Source of the DNA: Deltaproteobacteria bacterium
GTDB lineage: Bacteria; UBA10199; JACPAL01
Reading direction: 5' to 3'
Assembly: GCA_016180845.1 (NCBI GenBank)
Contig: JACPAK010000006.1
Location: 25,595 to 89,594 of the forward strand
Length of the DNA: 64,000 bases
Shown here: piece by piece, positions 44,928-53,684 of the stretch
How the letters are laid out: each line of letters opens with the position of its first letter
How positions within the stretch are numbered: the stretch's first letter is position 1
Program-made: the position numbers and the translations under genes
Notes under the pieces: generated by a model
The model's input: the letters and a program-made list of their open reading frames with translations, nothing else
What the model was told of the DNA's origin: nothing
Database searches by the model: none

Positions 44928-46188
44928 AGTCCGCATGTTTGCGCAAGAAAGTCGGGATATCATACTCATCTCCCTCCGCATCCGCCGTAAACGCCTCCGG
45001 TCCCAAGTCGGCCATCAATTTCTTGAGATCGGTCTTGATAGGTATCTTCGTCCGTTCAGCCTCCTCACGACCCGACTTTCTGGAGAAGGATAACCCATTT
45101 GAGGGTCGGGCAGCAAGCGGAGAAGCCGGCCCGCCTTGCCGCGAGGCAGGTTGTTCAAAATGGGTAGTTGTTTCAGATTGTTGGGGTTTCTTTTGATAGG
45201 CGGTGAAGGAGGTCATTGGACGTTTCTTTTGATCAAACCCGGTCGCGATCACCGTGACTCGGATGGAACCCTTGGGTGAGATCTTTTCATCAATCACCGC
45301 TCCAAAAATAATATTGGCATCATGATAGGCCTCTTCCTGGATCAACTTAGCAGCCTCATTGACCTCATAGAGGGTCATGTCCGATCCCCCTGTCACATTT
45401 AAAAGGAGGGCGGTCGCCCCGGTAATCGAAACGTTTTCCAGGAGTGGGGAAGAGATCGCCCGTGTCGCCGCCTCGATCGCGCGATGTTCGCCATTCGCAA
45501 CTCCGCTTCCCAAGAGAGCCATCCCTTTTCCGGACATAACGGCACGGACATCGGCAAAATCGAGATTGATCATGCCATGAACCAGAATCAGATCGGAGAT
45601 CCCCTGAACCGCATGAAGAAGAACCTCATCCGTCCGTTGAAACGCCTCCATCATCGTCATCTCTTTTCCAGCCAAGATCAAAAGACGTTCATTCGGAATC
45701 GTAATGAGCGTATCCACGGTTTCGCGAAGCTCCTCGAGCCCTTCATCGGCATAGCGACCGCGACGCGCCCCTTCGAAGGCAAAAGGTTTCGTGACCACAG
45801 CGACGGTCAGCGCCCCAAGATCCTTCGCAATCCGCGCAATCACCGGTGTTGCCCCTGTCCCGGTCCCGCCTCCCATCCCGGAGGTCAGAAAGACCATATC
45901 AGATCCTTCTAATAGCTGAGTAACCTCCGCTTCACTTTCGATCGCCGCACGCCTTCCCACATCTGGATTCGCACCTGCCCCCAAACCTCGTGTCAGTTCT
46001 TTCCCGAGCTGGATCTTGTAAGGAGCCTGACTCCCATTCAACGCCTGAAGGTCGGTATTGGCTGCAATGAACTGGACCTTTGAAAGTCCCCCTTCGATCA
46101 TTGTATTGATCGCATTCCCTCCTCCGCCACCGACACCGATCACCTTGATCGATGCCCCCTTGATTGGAATCGAAGAGTTTTCCTTCAT
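44926..46188 (-). CDS. ftsZ: Cell division GTPase FtsZ
   Basis: The 420-residue tubulin homologue polymerises into the cytokinetic ring. The GTPase domain has G-G-G-G-N-A near 20 and the tubulin signature G-G-G-T-G-T-G-A near 109-116. The synergy segment N-L-D-F-A-D-V and a linker rich in Gln, Pro and Ser (about 330-380) follow. The last residues, [11 protein letters not shown], contain the conserved D-I-P-x-F-L-R peptide that binds FtsA and other partners. Its ATG overlaps the ftsA stop by 1 base. The stop codon is next to palindromic repeat copy A. Confidence 0.98.
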   Translation of the reverse strand: MKENSSIPIKGASIKVIGVGGGGGNAINTMIEGGLSKVQFIAANTDLQALNGSQAPYKIQLGKELTRGLGAGANPDVGRRAAIESEAEVTQLLEGSDMVFLTSGMGGGTGTGATPVIARIAKDLGALTVAVVTKPFAFEGARRGRYADEGLEELRETVDTLITIPNERLLILAGKEMTMMEAFQRTDEVLLHAVQGISDLILVHGMINLDFADVRAVMSGKGMALLGSGVANGEHRAIEAATRAISSPLLENVSITGATALLLNVTGGSDMTLYEVNEAAKLIQEEAYHDANIIFGAVIDEKISPKGSIRVTVIATGFDQKKRPMTSFTAYQKKPQQSETTTHFEQPASRQGGPASPLAARPSNGLSFSRKSGREEAERTKIPIKTDLKKLMADLGPEAFTADAEGDEYDIPTFLRKHAD

Positions 46189-47414
46189 TAGAATAGCTCC
46201 TCAAGCCACTCTTTCATCCGCTCCTTCACCTTCCGATACACATTTCCTTCATGCGTACGGAAGAGACGATCCCCTTGGGACCGGCTTCCATACAGAACCA
46301 ACCCAACTCCCGTCGCATACAAGGGGCTCTTCACCACCTCGACAAGCCCCCCGATCCCGCGAGGGACACCACGCCGGACATGAGAGCTGAACACCTGTTC
46401 GGCAAGCTCCGGCATCCCCTCCATCAAGGCGCTTCCTCCTGTCAGTACAACGCCGGAGGAGATCAGATCTTCATAACCTGACTTCACAATCTCTTGGCGA
46501 ATCAATGAAAAAACCTCTTCAACACGAGGTTCGATAATTTCTGTCAAGATCTGTCGGGAAAGGATCCGGTCAGCCCCCCCTCCCATCGAGGAGACCTCGA
46601 TCGTCTCTTCCTTCTGAACCATCGATGAAAGCGCACACCCATAACGAAGCTTCACTTTTTCCGCCTCGACAAAAGGGGTTCGAAGTCCGATCGCAAGGTC
46701 ATTGGTGATATGATTCCCCCCGATCGACAAAACGGCCGTGTGGACAAGACTTCCGCCTGAGAATATCGCGAGATCGGTTGTGCCACCACCGATATCAATG
46801 AGAGCTACCCCCAATTCCTTCTCCTCTGGTGACAGTGTGGATTCTGCAGAGGCCAACTGTTCCAGTATGATGTCTTTCACTTCAAGTCCAGCACGATTGC
46901 AACATTTCACGATATTTTCAGCCGAAGTCACCGCGGCGGTAACAATATGAACCTTCGCCTCCAATCGTACACCCGACATCCCGACCGGATCCTTGATCCC
47001 ATCCTGCTCATCCACGACAAATTCCTGCGGGATGACATGAATCACCTCCCGGTCCAGCGGGATAGCAACCGCCTGAGCCGCATCGAAGACGCGAACCAGG
47101 TCGGATGACTTCACTTCGCGATCTTTCAGGGCGACGATCCCATGGCTGTTGATCCCACGAATATGACCGCCAGCGATGCCTGTATAAATCGTATCAATTT
47201 TCCGGCCGCACATGATCTCGGCCTCTTCGACCGCGCGTCGGATCGAATCGACAGTACTTTCGATATTGATCACGACACCCTTTCTCAAGCCGCGAGAAGG
47301 AGTCGTGCCGATGCCAATAATATCGACTCCATCCTCACCTTTTTCTGCCACGATGGCAGAAATTTTTGTGGTCCCGATATCGAGCCCTACAATGATGTCG
47401 TCTTCTTTGCCCAT
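46188..47414 (-). CDS. ftsA: Cell division protein FtsA
   Basis: The 408-residue actin-like ATPase tethers FtsZ to the membrane. It has the phosphate-1 motif G-L-D-I-G-T-T-K near 10-17, the phosphate-2 motif [10 protein letters not shown] near 205-213 and the adenosine motif L-T-G-G-S-A near 340. It carries the 1C-domain insert typical of FtsA and a C-terminal amphipathic helix ([13 protein letters not shown]) for membrane binding. It is adjacent to ftsQ (4 bases) and ftsZ, the usual order. Confidence 0.98.
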   Translation of the reverse strand: MGKEDDIIVGLDIGTTKISAIVAEKGEDGVDIIGIGTTPSRGLRKGVVINIESTVDSIRRAVEEAEIMCGRKIDTIYTGIAGGHIRGINSHGIVALKDREVKSSDLVRVFDAAQAVAIPLDREVIHVIPQEFVVDEQDGIKDPVGMSGVRLEAKVHIVTAAVTSAENIVKCCNRAGLEVKDIILEQLASAESTLSPEEKELGVALIDIGGGTTDLAIFSGGSLVHTAVLSIGGNHITNDLAIGLRTPFVEAEKVKLRYGCALSSMVQKEETIEVSSMGGGADRILSRQILTEIIEPRVEEVFSLIRQEIVKSGYEDLISSGVVLTGGSALMEGMPELAEQVFSSHVRRGVPRGIGGLVEVVKSPLYATGVGLVLYGSRSQGDRLFRTHEGNVYRKVKERMKEWLEELF

Positions 47415-47418
47415 AGAT

Positions 47419-48117
47419 TTACCCCCCTTTTAAAAAAACTCGTTTTTCATACGTCAGATCGATGAGAACAGGCACCCCTCGTTTGGCAGGAACTTCAGGA
47501 ACAATGTGTGCCAATTTTTCGAGGCGCTCTTCCCAACGATCCTTCCCCAAAATAACTTTCAAAACAGGTTTCACCGTGAAAAGCGAAACTCCCTTCCCCT
47601 TGCTCCATTGAACTTCAGACAAACCGATCAGACGAAGCGAATCCTGGTTGTAAAAAGAGCGGATCAGCGCGATCAAAGGGAGAAGCTCTTCGGATTTCGG
47701 TTTCTTGAGACCGGTAATCAGAGGGAAGTTCCTCGGATCCTTCCCTTCCAACGCCTTGAAGATCACCCCCTGCCGATTCACAAGATAAAATCGATCATCC
47801 TTCAACAGGGCGACCGGTTCCTGCTCTTGAACCGAGATCAGCAGACGACCGGGGTAGGCCTTCGCCAAGGCGACCCCCTCAATCCATGGGGAATTGAGGA
47901 GACGCTTGCTGACCTCCCGAAGCCGTAATGAGAGGAGATTCTCCCCTTTTTTCAAATTGGCCAGCGCAACGAGATCGTTGTGGGAAATCCGGGTCGGTGG
48001 CGTCACCACCACAATCTCCTTGAGCTGAAAGGGGCCAAGCGGCGGAAGAAAGATCAAGGCGGCAACAAAACCGCACAGCGCCAACAACCACCACGTTTTT
48101 AAAAGAATTTTTCTCAT
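47419..48117 (-). CDS. ftsQ: Cell division protein FtsQ
   Basis: The 232-residue bitopic inner-membrane protein has a short basic N-terminus, one membrane helix (about 6-28) and a periplasmic POTRA domain followed by the FtsQ beta domain. The POTRA signature is L-K-K-G-E-N-L-L-S-L-R-L near 55, then P-W-I-E-G-V-A-L-A-K-A-Y-P and L-L-I-S-V-Q-E-Q-E-P-V-A. It recruits FtsL/FtsB to the septum. It overlaps ddl by 4 bases. Confidence 0.95.
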   Translation of the reverse strand: MRKILLKTWWLLALCGFVAALIFLPPLGPFQLKEIVVVTPPTRISHNDLVALANLKKGENLLSLRLREVSKRLLNSPWIEGVALAKAYPGRLLISVQEQEPVALLKDDRFYLVNRQGVIFKALEGKDPRNFPLITGLKKPKSEELLPLIALIRSFYNQDSLRLIGLSEVQWSKGKGVSLFTVKPVLKVILGKDRWEERLEKLAHIVPEVPAKRGVPVLIDLTYEKRVFLKGG

Positions 48118-49010
48118 ATCTTCAGCGAGGCTCCCTTCACGAGACTCTCACACAAATCTTCAAAACTGATCCCGACCGATGCCGCTGCCTTCGGGACAAG
48201 ACTCGTCTCCGTCATGCCGGGGATTGAATTGATCTCAATAAAATACGATTTTTCTGCGAGGATGAAATCGGCACGGGCAATCCCCTGCAGTCTCAAGAGA
48301 TCGTAGACCTTCACCGTCATCTCGATCATCTCTTTCTCATCCTCTTTGGAAATCCGGGCGGGGACGATATACTCAGTCATCCCCTTCGTATATTTGGATT
48401 GAAAATCATAAAAACCGCTCTTGGGAACGATCTCGAGAGCTGGGAGCGGCCTTCCGTCAACAATCCCCACCGTAATTTCTTTCCCGAAAATAAACTCTTC
48501 AATCAGGATCGTCTCATCGTATTTTCCCGCCTCTACGAGGGCCGGCATCAGATTCCGTATCTCTTTAATAATCGTTATCCCGATCGTCGACCCCTCCCGA
48601 TTCGGCTTCACAATCACCGGAAGCGGAAAAGAGAGGGAGCCAAATGATTTCAGGTCCTTCAAAAAGACCGTCTGCCATTTCGGAGTTCGAATTCCGGCCT
48701 GGAAAACAATCCGTTTTGTAAGTTCCTTATCGAGGGAAACCGCCGAGGCCAAAGGACCGGATCCTGAATAAGGAATCCCGAGGATCTCGAGCATCCCCTG
48801 CATGGTCCCATCCTCTCCCCAGCGGCCGTGAAGCATGATCACTGCCACATCAATCCGCTCCGAAGAGAGTTTATTCGCGAGATCCCTCTGCGCATCGATC
48901 TCGACCACCTCGTATCCACGATTCTTCAACGCAGCCGCAACAGCGCGGCCACTCTTCAGTGAGATCTCACGCTCCTTCGAGAGCCCTCCCATCAGAACAC
49001 CAACCTTCAT
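48114..49010 (-). CDS. ddl: D-alanine--D-alanine ligase
   Basis: The 298-residue ATP-grasp enzyme joins two D-alanines for the peptidoglycan stem. It begins with V-G-V-L-M-G-G-L-S-K-E-R-E-I-S-L, has L-H-G-R-W-G-E-D-G near 60, P-Y-S-G-S-G near 80 and the V-K-P-N-R-E-G-S-T-I-G-I ATP-binding segment. It ends with F-I-E-I-N-S-I-P-G-M-T, which carries the metal and D-Ala ligands. It lies 3 bases after murB and overlaps ftsQ. Confidence 0.97.
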   Translation of the reverse strand: MKVGVLMGGLSKEREISLKSGRAVAAALKNRGYEVVEIDAQRDLANKLSSERIDVAVIMLHGRWGEDGTMQGMLEILGIPYSGSGPLASAVSLDKELTKRIVFQAGIRTPKWQTVFLKDLKSFGSLSFPLPVIVKPNREGSTIGITIIKEIRNLMPALVEAGKYDETILIEEFIFGKEITVGIVDGRPLPALEIVPKSGFYDFQSKYTKGMTEYIVPARISKEDEKEMIEMTVKVYDLLRLQGIARADFILAEKSYFIEINSIPGMTETSLVPKAAASVGISFEDLCESLVKGASLKI

Positions 49011-49013
49011 CGT

Positions 49014-49928
49014 TTATTCCTCCCCCACAACTTGGGCTTCCAATTCCAGCATGACACCAAACCTCTCCTTCACCTTGTCTTTAATCAAACCGACTAATGC
49101 CAAAACATCCCGCGCCGTCGCCTTTCCCTCATTCACAATAAAATTGGCATGTTTCGGCGAGATCCTCGCCCCCCCCACGCGAACATCTTTCAGTCCTGAC
49201 TCCTCAATCAAACGGGCGGCATACCCCTTCTTCGGATTTTTGAAGACAGAACCGAGATTCGGGACATTGAGCGGTTGGGTCTGGATCCTCTTTTGCCGAA
49301 TTTTTTCGACCTTCTCTCGAACCGCCTCGGGTGTCGAAAGTTCCAGCTGGAGGCGGGTGGAAAGGAGGATCGCCCCTCGAGGGAAGTGACTCTCACGATA
49401 GTCAAAACGGATCTTGTCCCTCTCCCATGTCACGATTTTTCCCTCGCGATCGACGAAGGTCACGCTCAAGACGATGCGCCCAATATCCCCCTCAGGCGTG
49501 CCGGCATTCATGACGAGCGCTCCCCCCACATTCCCTGGAATACCAACGAGCGGTTCGACGCCTGAAAGCCCTTTTTCGACCGCAAACTCGATGAGTCGGG
49601 GAAGACCGACACCGGCCTCAATATAAAGGATGGCTGGATCCTCCAAACGAAGTGATGAAAAACCCTGAGTCAGAGACAGCACAACCCCGCGAATCCCCCC
49701 ATCGCGGACGATCAGATTACTCCCTGCCCCCAGGGGAAAATAAGAGAGCTTTTTCTGACGAAGATAGGCGAGGAGCCCCGAAACCTCCTCAAGAGTCTCC
49801 GGGTAGGCGAAGGCATCCGCCTTCCCGCCGATCCGAATCGAGGTATGATGCGACATCGGTTCGTCAAAATGGATCTGACGACAGATTTTTTTAAGTTCGT
49901 CTCTCATCGTTTCAGTGATAAGACTCAT
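49014..49928 (-). CDS. murB: UDP-N-acetylenolpyruvoylglucosamine reductase
   Basis: The 304-residue FAD enzyme reduces UDP-GlcNAc-enolpyruvate to UDP-MurNAc using NADPH. The motifs are T-S-I-R-I-G-G-K-A-D-A near 28-38, G-A-G-S-N-L-I-V-R-D-G-G, then G-V-E-P-L-V-G-I-P-G-N-V-G-G-A-L-V-M-N-A-G. It also has G-S-V-F-K-N-P with the catalytic Ser, and a C-terminal Glu in L-E-L-E-A-Q. It lacks the type I insertion, as in type II MurB. The ATG at 49928 follows AGAAGG and overlaps murC by 17 bases; an ATG at 49907 is possible. Confidence 0.97.
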   Translation of the reverse strand: MSLITETMRDELKKICRQIHFDEPMSHHTSIRIGGKADAFAYPETLEEVSGLLAYLRQKKLSYFPLGAGSNLIVRDGGIRGVVLSLTQGFSSLRLEDPAILYIEAGVGLPRLIEFAVEKGLSGVEPLVGIPGNVGGALVMNAGTPEGDIGRIVLSVTFVDREGKIVTWERDKIRFDYRESHFPRGAILLSTRLQLELSTPEAVREKVEKIRQKRIQTQPLNVPNLGSVFKNPKKGYAARLIEESGLKDVRVGGARISPKHANFIVNEGKATARDVLALVGLIKDKVKERFGVMLELEAQVVGEE

Positions 49929-51285
49929 GCATCCTTCTCGAAATTTCCCGTCCCACCTTCCAAATATCACCAGCCCCCAAAGTCATGACCACATCTCCCT
50001 TTCGAATTTTTGGAAAAATTTCATTCACAAGACTCGAAAAACCAGAAACAAAACGGGCCTTCCGACCGCGGATTTTCTGCGCCAAGACCCGACCGCTGAC
50101 CCCTCGGATCGGCTCCTCACCTGCCGCATAGATCTCCGCAATATAGAGATGGTCCGCCTCCTTAAAAGCGGTGGCAAAATCGTTCATCAGCAACTTGGTC
50201 CGGCTATAACGATGTGGCTGAAAAAGGACCCAAAGTTTCCTCCGATGCCAGACATCACGCGCCGTTTTTAAAGTTGCCCTGATCTCCTCGGGATGATGGC
50301 CATAATCGTCCACGATTGTGATCGGTTTTTCCCGAATAATCTCGAAACGCCGCCCAATCCCCTTGAAATTTGCCAAGGCCTTTTGAACAAACCGAAAGGG
50401 GATCCCCAATTCATGCGCCACGGCGACAGCGGCCAGGCTATTCAAGACATTGTGCCGGCCGGGCATCGCATTCAGTCGAACGGTCCCAAGAGATTTTCCC
50501 CGGAGGCAAACCTGGAACTCACTTCCGATCCCCTTCGCGTGGATTTGTGACGCTGAAAAATCAGCCGTCTCCCTCAATCCGTAAGTCACCGATCGCTTGC
50601 CAAACCGTCTCGCCAGCTCACGAACGACCGGATGATCGACACAAAAAACAGCGAGCCCATAGAACGGAATTTTTTCAGCGAACTCTTCAAATGTCTTTTT
50701 AAGCGAATCGAAATCCCGATAATGATCGAGATGTTCGGGATCAATGTTCGTAATCACCGCAATGGTCGGATTGAGATGCAGGAATGAACCATCTGACTCA
50801 TCCGCCTCGGCGACCAGAAACTCCCCGGCCCCAAGTCGGGCATTGGACCTGAGATTCTTCAGCCTCCCCCCAATCACGATCGTCGGGTCCAGACCTCCAG
50901 CGGCAAGGACACTCGCAACAAGCGAGGTCGTTGTCGTCTTGCCATGACTCCCCGCGATCGCCACACCATATTTGAGGCGCATCAACTCGGCGAGCATCTC
51001 GGCGCGCGCAATAACAGGGATGCCACGACGCTCCGCCTCGAGAACCTCAGGGTTTGTTTTCCGGACTGCCGACGAGGTCACAACAACCTGCGCCTCTCCC
51101 AGATAGTCTGCCTTATGACCGATCTTTATACCGGCCCCATGGCGACGCAGTTGATCCGTCACGGCAGAGCGGTAAAGATCAGAGCCGGTAACCTTGTACC
51201 CCAAGTTCAAAAGGACCTGCGCGATCCCGCTCATGCCGATCCCTCCAATCCCCACAAAGTGAATGCGTCGAATATGTTGATACAT
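49912..51285 (-). CDS. murC: UDP-N-acetylmuramate--L-alanine ligase
   Basis: The 457-residue cytosolic Mur ligase adds L-Ala to UDP-MurNAc. The N-terminal Rossmann motif is H-F-V-G-I-G-G-I-G-M-S-G-I-A near 9-22, the ATP loop G-S-H-G-K-T-T-T-T near 110-118, and E-A-D-E-S-D-G-S near 160. The central-domain N-x-D-x-E-H-x-D-x-Y (N-I-D-P-E-H-L-D-H-Y) and the C-terminal D-D-Y-G-H-H-P-E segment are present. It lies 45 bases after murG, across a hairpin-rich gap, and overlaps murB. Confidence 0.98.
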   Translation of the reverse strand: MYQHIRRIHFVGIGGIGMSGIAQVLLNLGYKVTGSDLYRSAVTDQLRRHGAGIKIGHKADYLGEAQVVVTSSAVRKTNPEVLEAERRGIPVIARAEMLAELMRLKYGVAIAGSHGKTTTTSLVASVLAAGGLDPTIVIGGRLKNLRSNARLGAGEFLVAEADESDGSFLHLNPTIAVITNIDPEHLDHYRDFDSLKKTFEEFAEKIPFYGLAVFCVDHPVVRELARRFGKRSVTYGLRETADFSASQIHAKGIGSEFQVCLRGKSLGTVRLNAMPGRHNVLNSLAAVAVAHELGIPFRFVQKALANFKGIGRRFEIIREKPITIVDDYGHHPEEIRATLKTARDVWHRRKLWVLFQPHRYSRTKLLMNDFATAFKEADHLYIAEIYAAGEEPIRGVSGRVLAQKIRGRKARFVSGFSSLVNEIFPKIRKGDVVMTLGAGDIWKVGREISRRMHESYH

Positions 51286-51310
51286 AGAAAAGCTTTCAAA
51301 AATATCCCCA

Positions 51311-51389
51311 CAGGACTAACGGGTCCTGTCTTAAGGTTCCGCCCACCCGTCCTCACCCGTTGCGGGCGGGCGGGCGCCCGACCTTAAGC
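51311..51389. repeat. GC-rich palindrome encoding the MurG C-terminus
   Basis: Two stacked hairpins are present. CAGGAC/GTCCTG (51311-51329) lies just after the murG stop. The larger imperfect palindrome CTTAAGGT..GGGCGGGC / ACCTTAAG (51330-51387) contains the murG stop codon and its last 15 or so codons. There is no T-run. It differs from copies A-C and from the G/C-run repeat. Confidence 0.6.
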
Positions 51390-52467
51390 CACCCGTTCGT
51401 CCCAAATTAATCAAAGATGTCGCAATCTTTTCTGCCGCCCCCCGTCCCGGCATATTCAAAATCGATTTTTTCATCGCGGAAAGCCGAGATGGATCAGAGG
51501 CAAGCGTAACGATCTCCTGTGCCAATCGCTTTCCCCCTTCAACCGCCAACTCCCCTTCCCGAAAAACCTTCGCGCCCCCTACCCTTTCCAGGGCACGAGC
51601 ATTCTCCTCCTGATGATTTCTAGCGGCATGCGGATACGGGATAAAAATCGCCGGACGTCCGGCCACTATCAGCTCGGCAATTGTTGAGGCCCCTGCGCGC
51701 GATACAACCAAGTCGGCCTCCCGATACGCCTCACCCATATCCTGGATAAAAGGGACGACTCGAAGTTGGTTCCCCAAGAGACCAAGTTCCCTGTATTTTT
51801 TCTCGGCCGATTCGAAATGGTTTTGCCCTGTCTGATGGAGAATCTTGATTGACGGATTGGACTGCAAAAGGATCGGGACCGCCTCAAACATCAGGCGATT
51901 GATCGACTGGGCGCCACGACTCCCCCCAAAAACAAGTAGGGAAAAGCCACCTTCTTTTTTCTCGCCAATCCTTTCAATCTCACCGCGAACCGGGAGACCG
52001 GTCCACAAGGTCTCTCTTCCGGGGAAATAGCGTTCCATGCCCGGGAAGGCGGTATAAATCTGGTTCGAAAATCTCCAGAGAAGTCGATTGGTCAACCCCG
52101 GGACGGCATTCGGTTCAAGAATCGCCCGCGGAATTTTTAGAAAATAAGAAGCGAGCACGACAGGACCGGCGCTGTATCCGCCCAGCCCAAAGACCACCTG
52201 CGCCCCGAACTTCCTCAAGATATGTTGAGCGGACCAGAGCGTCTTTGGAAGCCCGATCAACGTCCTCACCCCGGCGATCATGTTTTGTCCCTTTAACCTT
52301 CCCACAGCAATCCTTTCATAAGAAAACTGGTACCGCTTCAGCGTCTCTTCCTCCGATCCAAGACCGGAAACGACAAAGAGAAGATTGTGCCCCTTGAGGG
52401 CCTGGGCCACTGCAATGCCTGGAAATAACTCACCGCCTGTCCCTGTCGTTGCAATAACCACATTCAC
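51331..52467 (-). CDS. murG: MurG glycosyltransferase, lipid II synthesis
   Basis: The 378-residue peripheral membrane enzyme transfers GlcNAc from UDP-GlcNAc to lipid I. Motifs are T-G-T-G-G-E-L-F-P near 9-17, L-G-G-Y-S-A-G-P-V near 100, L-V-F-G-G-S-R-G-A-Q-S-I-N near 185, and S-R-A-G-A-S-T-I-A-E-L followed by P-Y-P-H-A-A-R-N-H-Q in the C-domain. The usual first motif is G-G-T-G-G-H-x-x-P; here the His is Glu. The GTG at 52467 matches the family start and follows AGAGG, which lies in the arm of repeat copy B. The last 15 or so residues (Gly, Pro, Arg, Asp-rich) are encoded by the downstream palindrome. Confidence 0.95.
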   Translation of the reverse strand: MNVVIATTGTGGELFPGIAVAQALKGHNLLFVVSGLGSEEETLKRYQFSYERIAVGRLKGQNMIAGVRTLIGLPKTLWSAQHILRKFGAQVVFGLGGYSAGPVVLASYFLKIPRAILEPNAVPGLTNRLLWRFSNQIYTAFPGMERYFPGRETLWTGLPVRGEIERIGEKKEGGFSLLVFGGSRGAQSINRLMFEAVPILLQSNPSIKILHQTGQNHFESAEKKYRELGLLGNQLRVVPFIQDMGEAYREADLVVSRAGASTIAELIVAGRPAIFIPYPHAARNHQEENARALERVGGAKVFREGELAVEGGKRLAQEIVTLASDPSRLSAMKKSILNMPGRGAAEKIATSLINLGRTGGLRSGARPPATGEDGWAEP

Positions 52468-52470
52468 TTG

Positions 52471-52591
52471 AAGCCTCTGCAAAAGTCCATTTGCTGCGTT
52501 GCCTTCGTCAGTCGCTCCTCAGCGTACGGCACAAGTACGCCTGCGTCGCGCTTCCTCAGGCGCCTTGCAACTGGAGCTTTTTCAGAGGCTT
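52471..52591. repeat. Palindromic repeat, copy B (ftsW/murG)
   Basis: This is an imperfect palindrome of 121 bases with outer arms AAGCCTCTG and CAGAGGCTT and centre GCGTAC-GGCACAA-GTACGC (52522-52540). It begins 4 bases after the ftsW stop. Its distal arm provides the AGAGG ribosome-binding site of murG. The inner region aligns with copy A, and GCGACGCAGGCGTACTTG is identical in copy C. Confidence 0.87.
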
Positions 52592-52595
52592 CCAT

Positions 52596-53684
52596 TTAAA
52601 CCTCTCCTCTTGAAGAGATATTCAGCAAAATTCCGACCGCGATCAGCGACAGGATCAGTGAACTCCCCCCATAGCTAATAAACGGAAGCGGCAACCCTTT
52701 TGTCGGAAGCAGACCGGTGACCACCGCCACATTCAAAAGGACCTGCAATCCGACCATCAGAGAAATCCCCAACGCGAGATACGACGTGAAGAGATCCGGC
52801 GCATTCCAGGCGATCCGAAAGGCACGATAGAGCCAGACAACAAACAAACCCAAGACTGTCATGGTTCCGAAAAGCCCGAGCTCCTCTCCAATAACCGAAA
52901 AGATAAAATCGGTGTGGGCCTCCGGGAGGTAGAAGAGTTTTTGTTTCCCCTCTCCCAAACCTTGCCCAAAAAATCGACCGGCATGAAACGCCACATAGGA
53001 CTGGATGATCTGAAAACCGGCGCCACGGGGATAATCCCATGGATTTAAAAAGGCGAGGACACGCGCCCTCCGATAAGGAACCGAAAAGACGAGATAGTAG
53101 AAGGCCGGAAGGGCAAGAAGGATCTCCGAAAGGAGGTAAGAGGGACGGACCCCGCCGATAAACATCATGAAAAAAACAGAGGCCCCCATGACCGTCGCCC
53201 CACCAAGATCCTTCCCCATCAGGACAAGTCCGATGAGCAGCCCCGAAAAAACCATCGGGGAGGCGAATCCGATGAAGAGATTCACCTTCTCCCTCTTTTT
53301 TGTCAGAATATGCGCCATGAAAAAGATCAGCGCGAGCTTCGCAATCTCCGAAGGCTGGAAGGAAAACGGACCGAGGCGAAACCATCGGGAGGCCCCGCCC
53401 ACCTTCGTCCCCACCGACGGGATCAAGACAAGCACCAAAAGGATCAGGGAGATCAGAAAGAGTGGATAAACCGCCTTTGAAAAAAACCGGACCGGAACCA
53501 AACGAATCAGAAAGAGGGCGCCGAATCCGATAATCGCCGCCACCAATTCCTTTTTCAGAAAAAGCGTGCTGTCCTGAAACCTCTCCTTGGCGAGAACACC
53601 TGAGGCTGAAAAAACCATGGTGAGTCCTACGACGACAAGCAGCAGCGTTGTTAGAAGCAATGTATAATCAAACGGCTTCCGCAT
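52596..53684 (-). CDS. ftsW: Peptidoglycan polymerase FtsW (SEDS family)
   Basis: The 362-residue inner-membrane protein has ten predicted helices and is the septal SEDS glycosyltransferase that works with FtsI. Motifs include F-S-A-S-G-V near the first helix, a G-A-S-R-W-F-R-L-G-P-F-S-F-Q-P-S-E-I-A-K segment in the second periplasmic loop, and K-D-L-G-G-A-T-V, followed by A-H-T-D-F-I-F-S-V-I-G-E-E-L-G. The C-terminus has G-L-P-L-P-F-I-S-Y-G-G-S-S-L. It overlaps murD by 17 bases. Confidence 0.97.
   Translation of the reverse strand: MRKPFDYTLLLTTLLLVVVGLTMVFSASGVLAKERFQDSTLFLKKELVAAIIGFGALFLIRLVPVRFFSKAVYPLFLISLILLVLVLIPSVGTKVGGASRWFRLGPFSFQPSEIAKLALIFFMAHILTKKREKVNLFIGFASPMVFSGLLIGLVLMGKDLGGATVMGASVFFMMFIGGVRPSYLLSEILLALPAFYYLVFSVPYRRARVLAFLNPWDYPRGAGFQIIQSYVAFHAGRFFGQGLGEGKQKLFYLPEAHTDFIFSVIGEELGLFGTMTVLGLFVVWLYRAFRIAWNAPDLFTSYLALGISLMVGLQVLLNVAVVTGLLPTKGLPLPFISYGGSSLILSLIAVGILLNISSRGEV

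Noticed and set aside
43872..44990. 372-codon plus-strand ORF opposite the lytic transglycosylase
   Set aside because: It is antisense to a gene with complete SLT and LysM motifs, and its composition is not protein-like.
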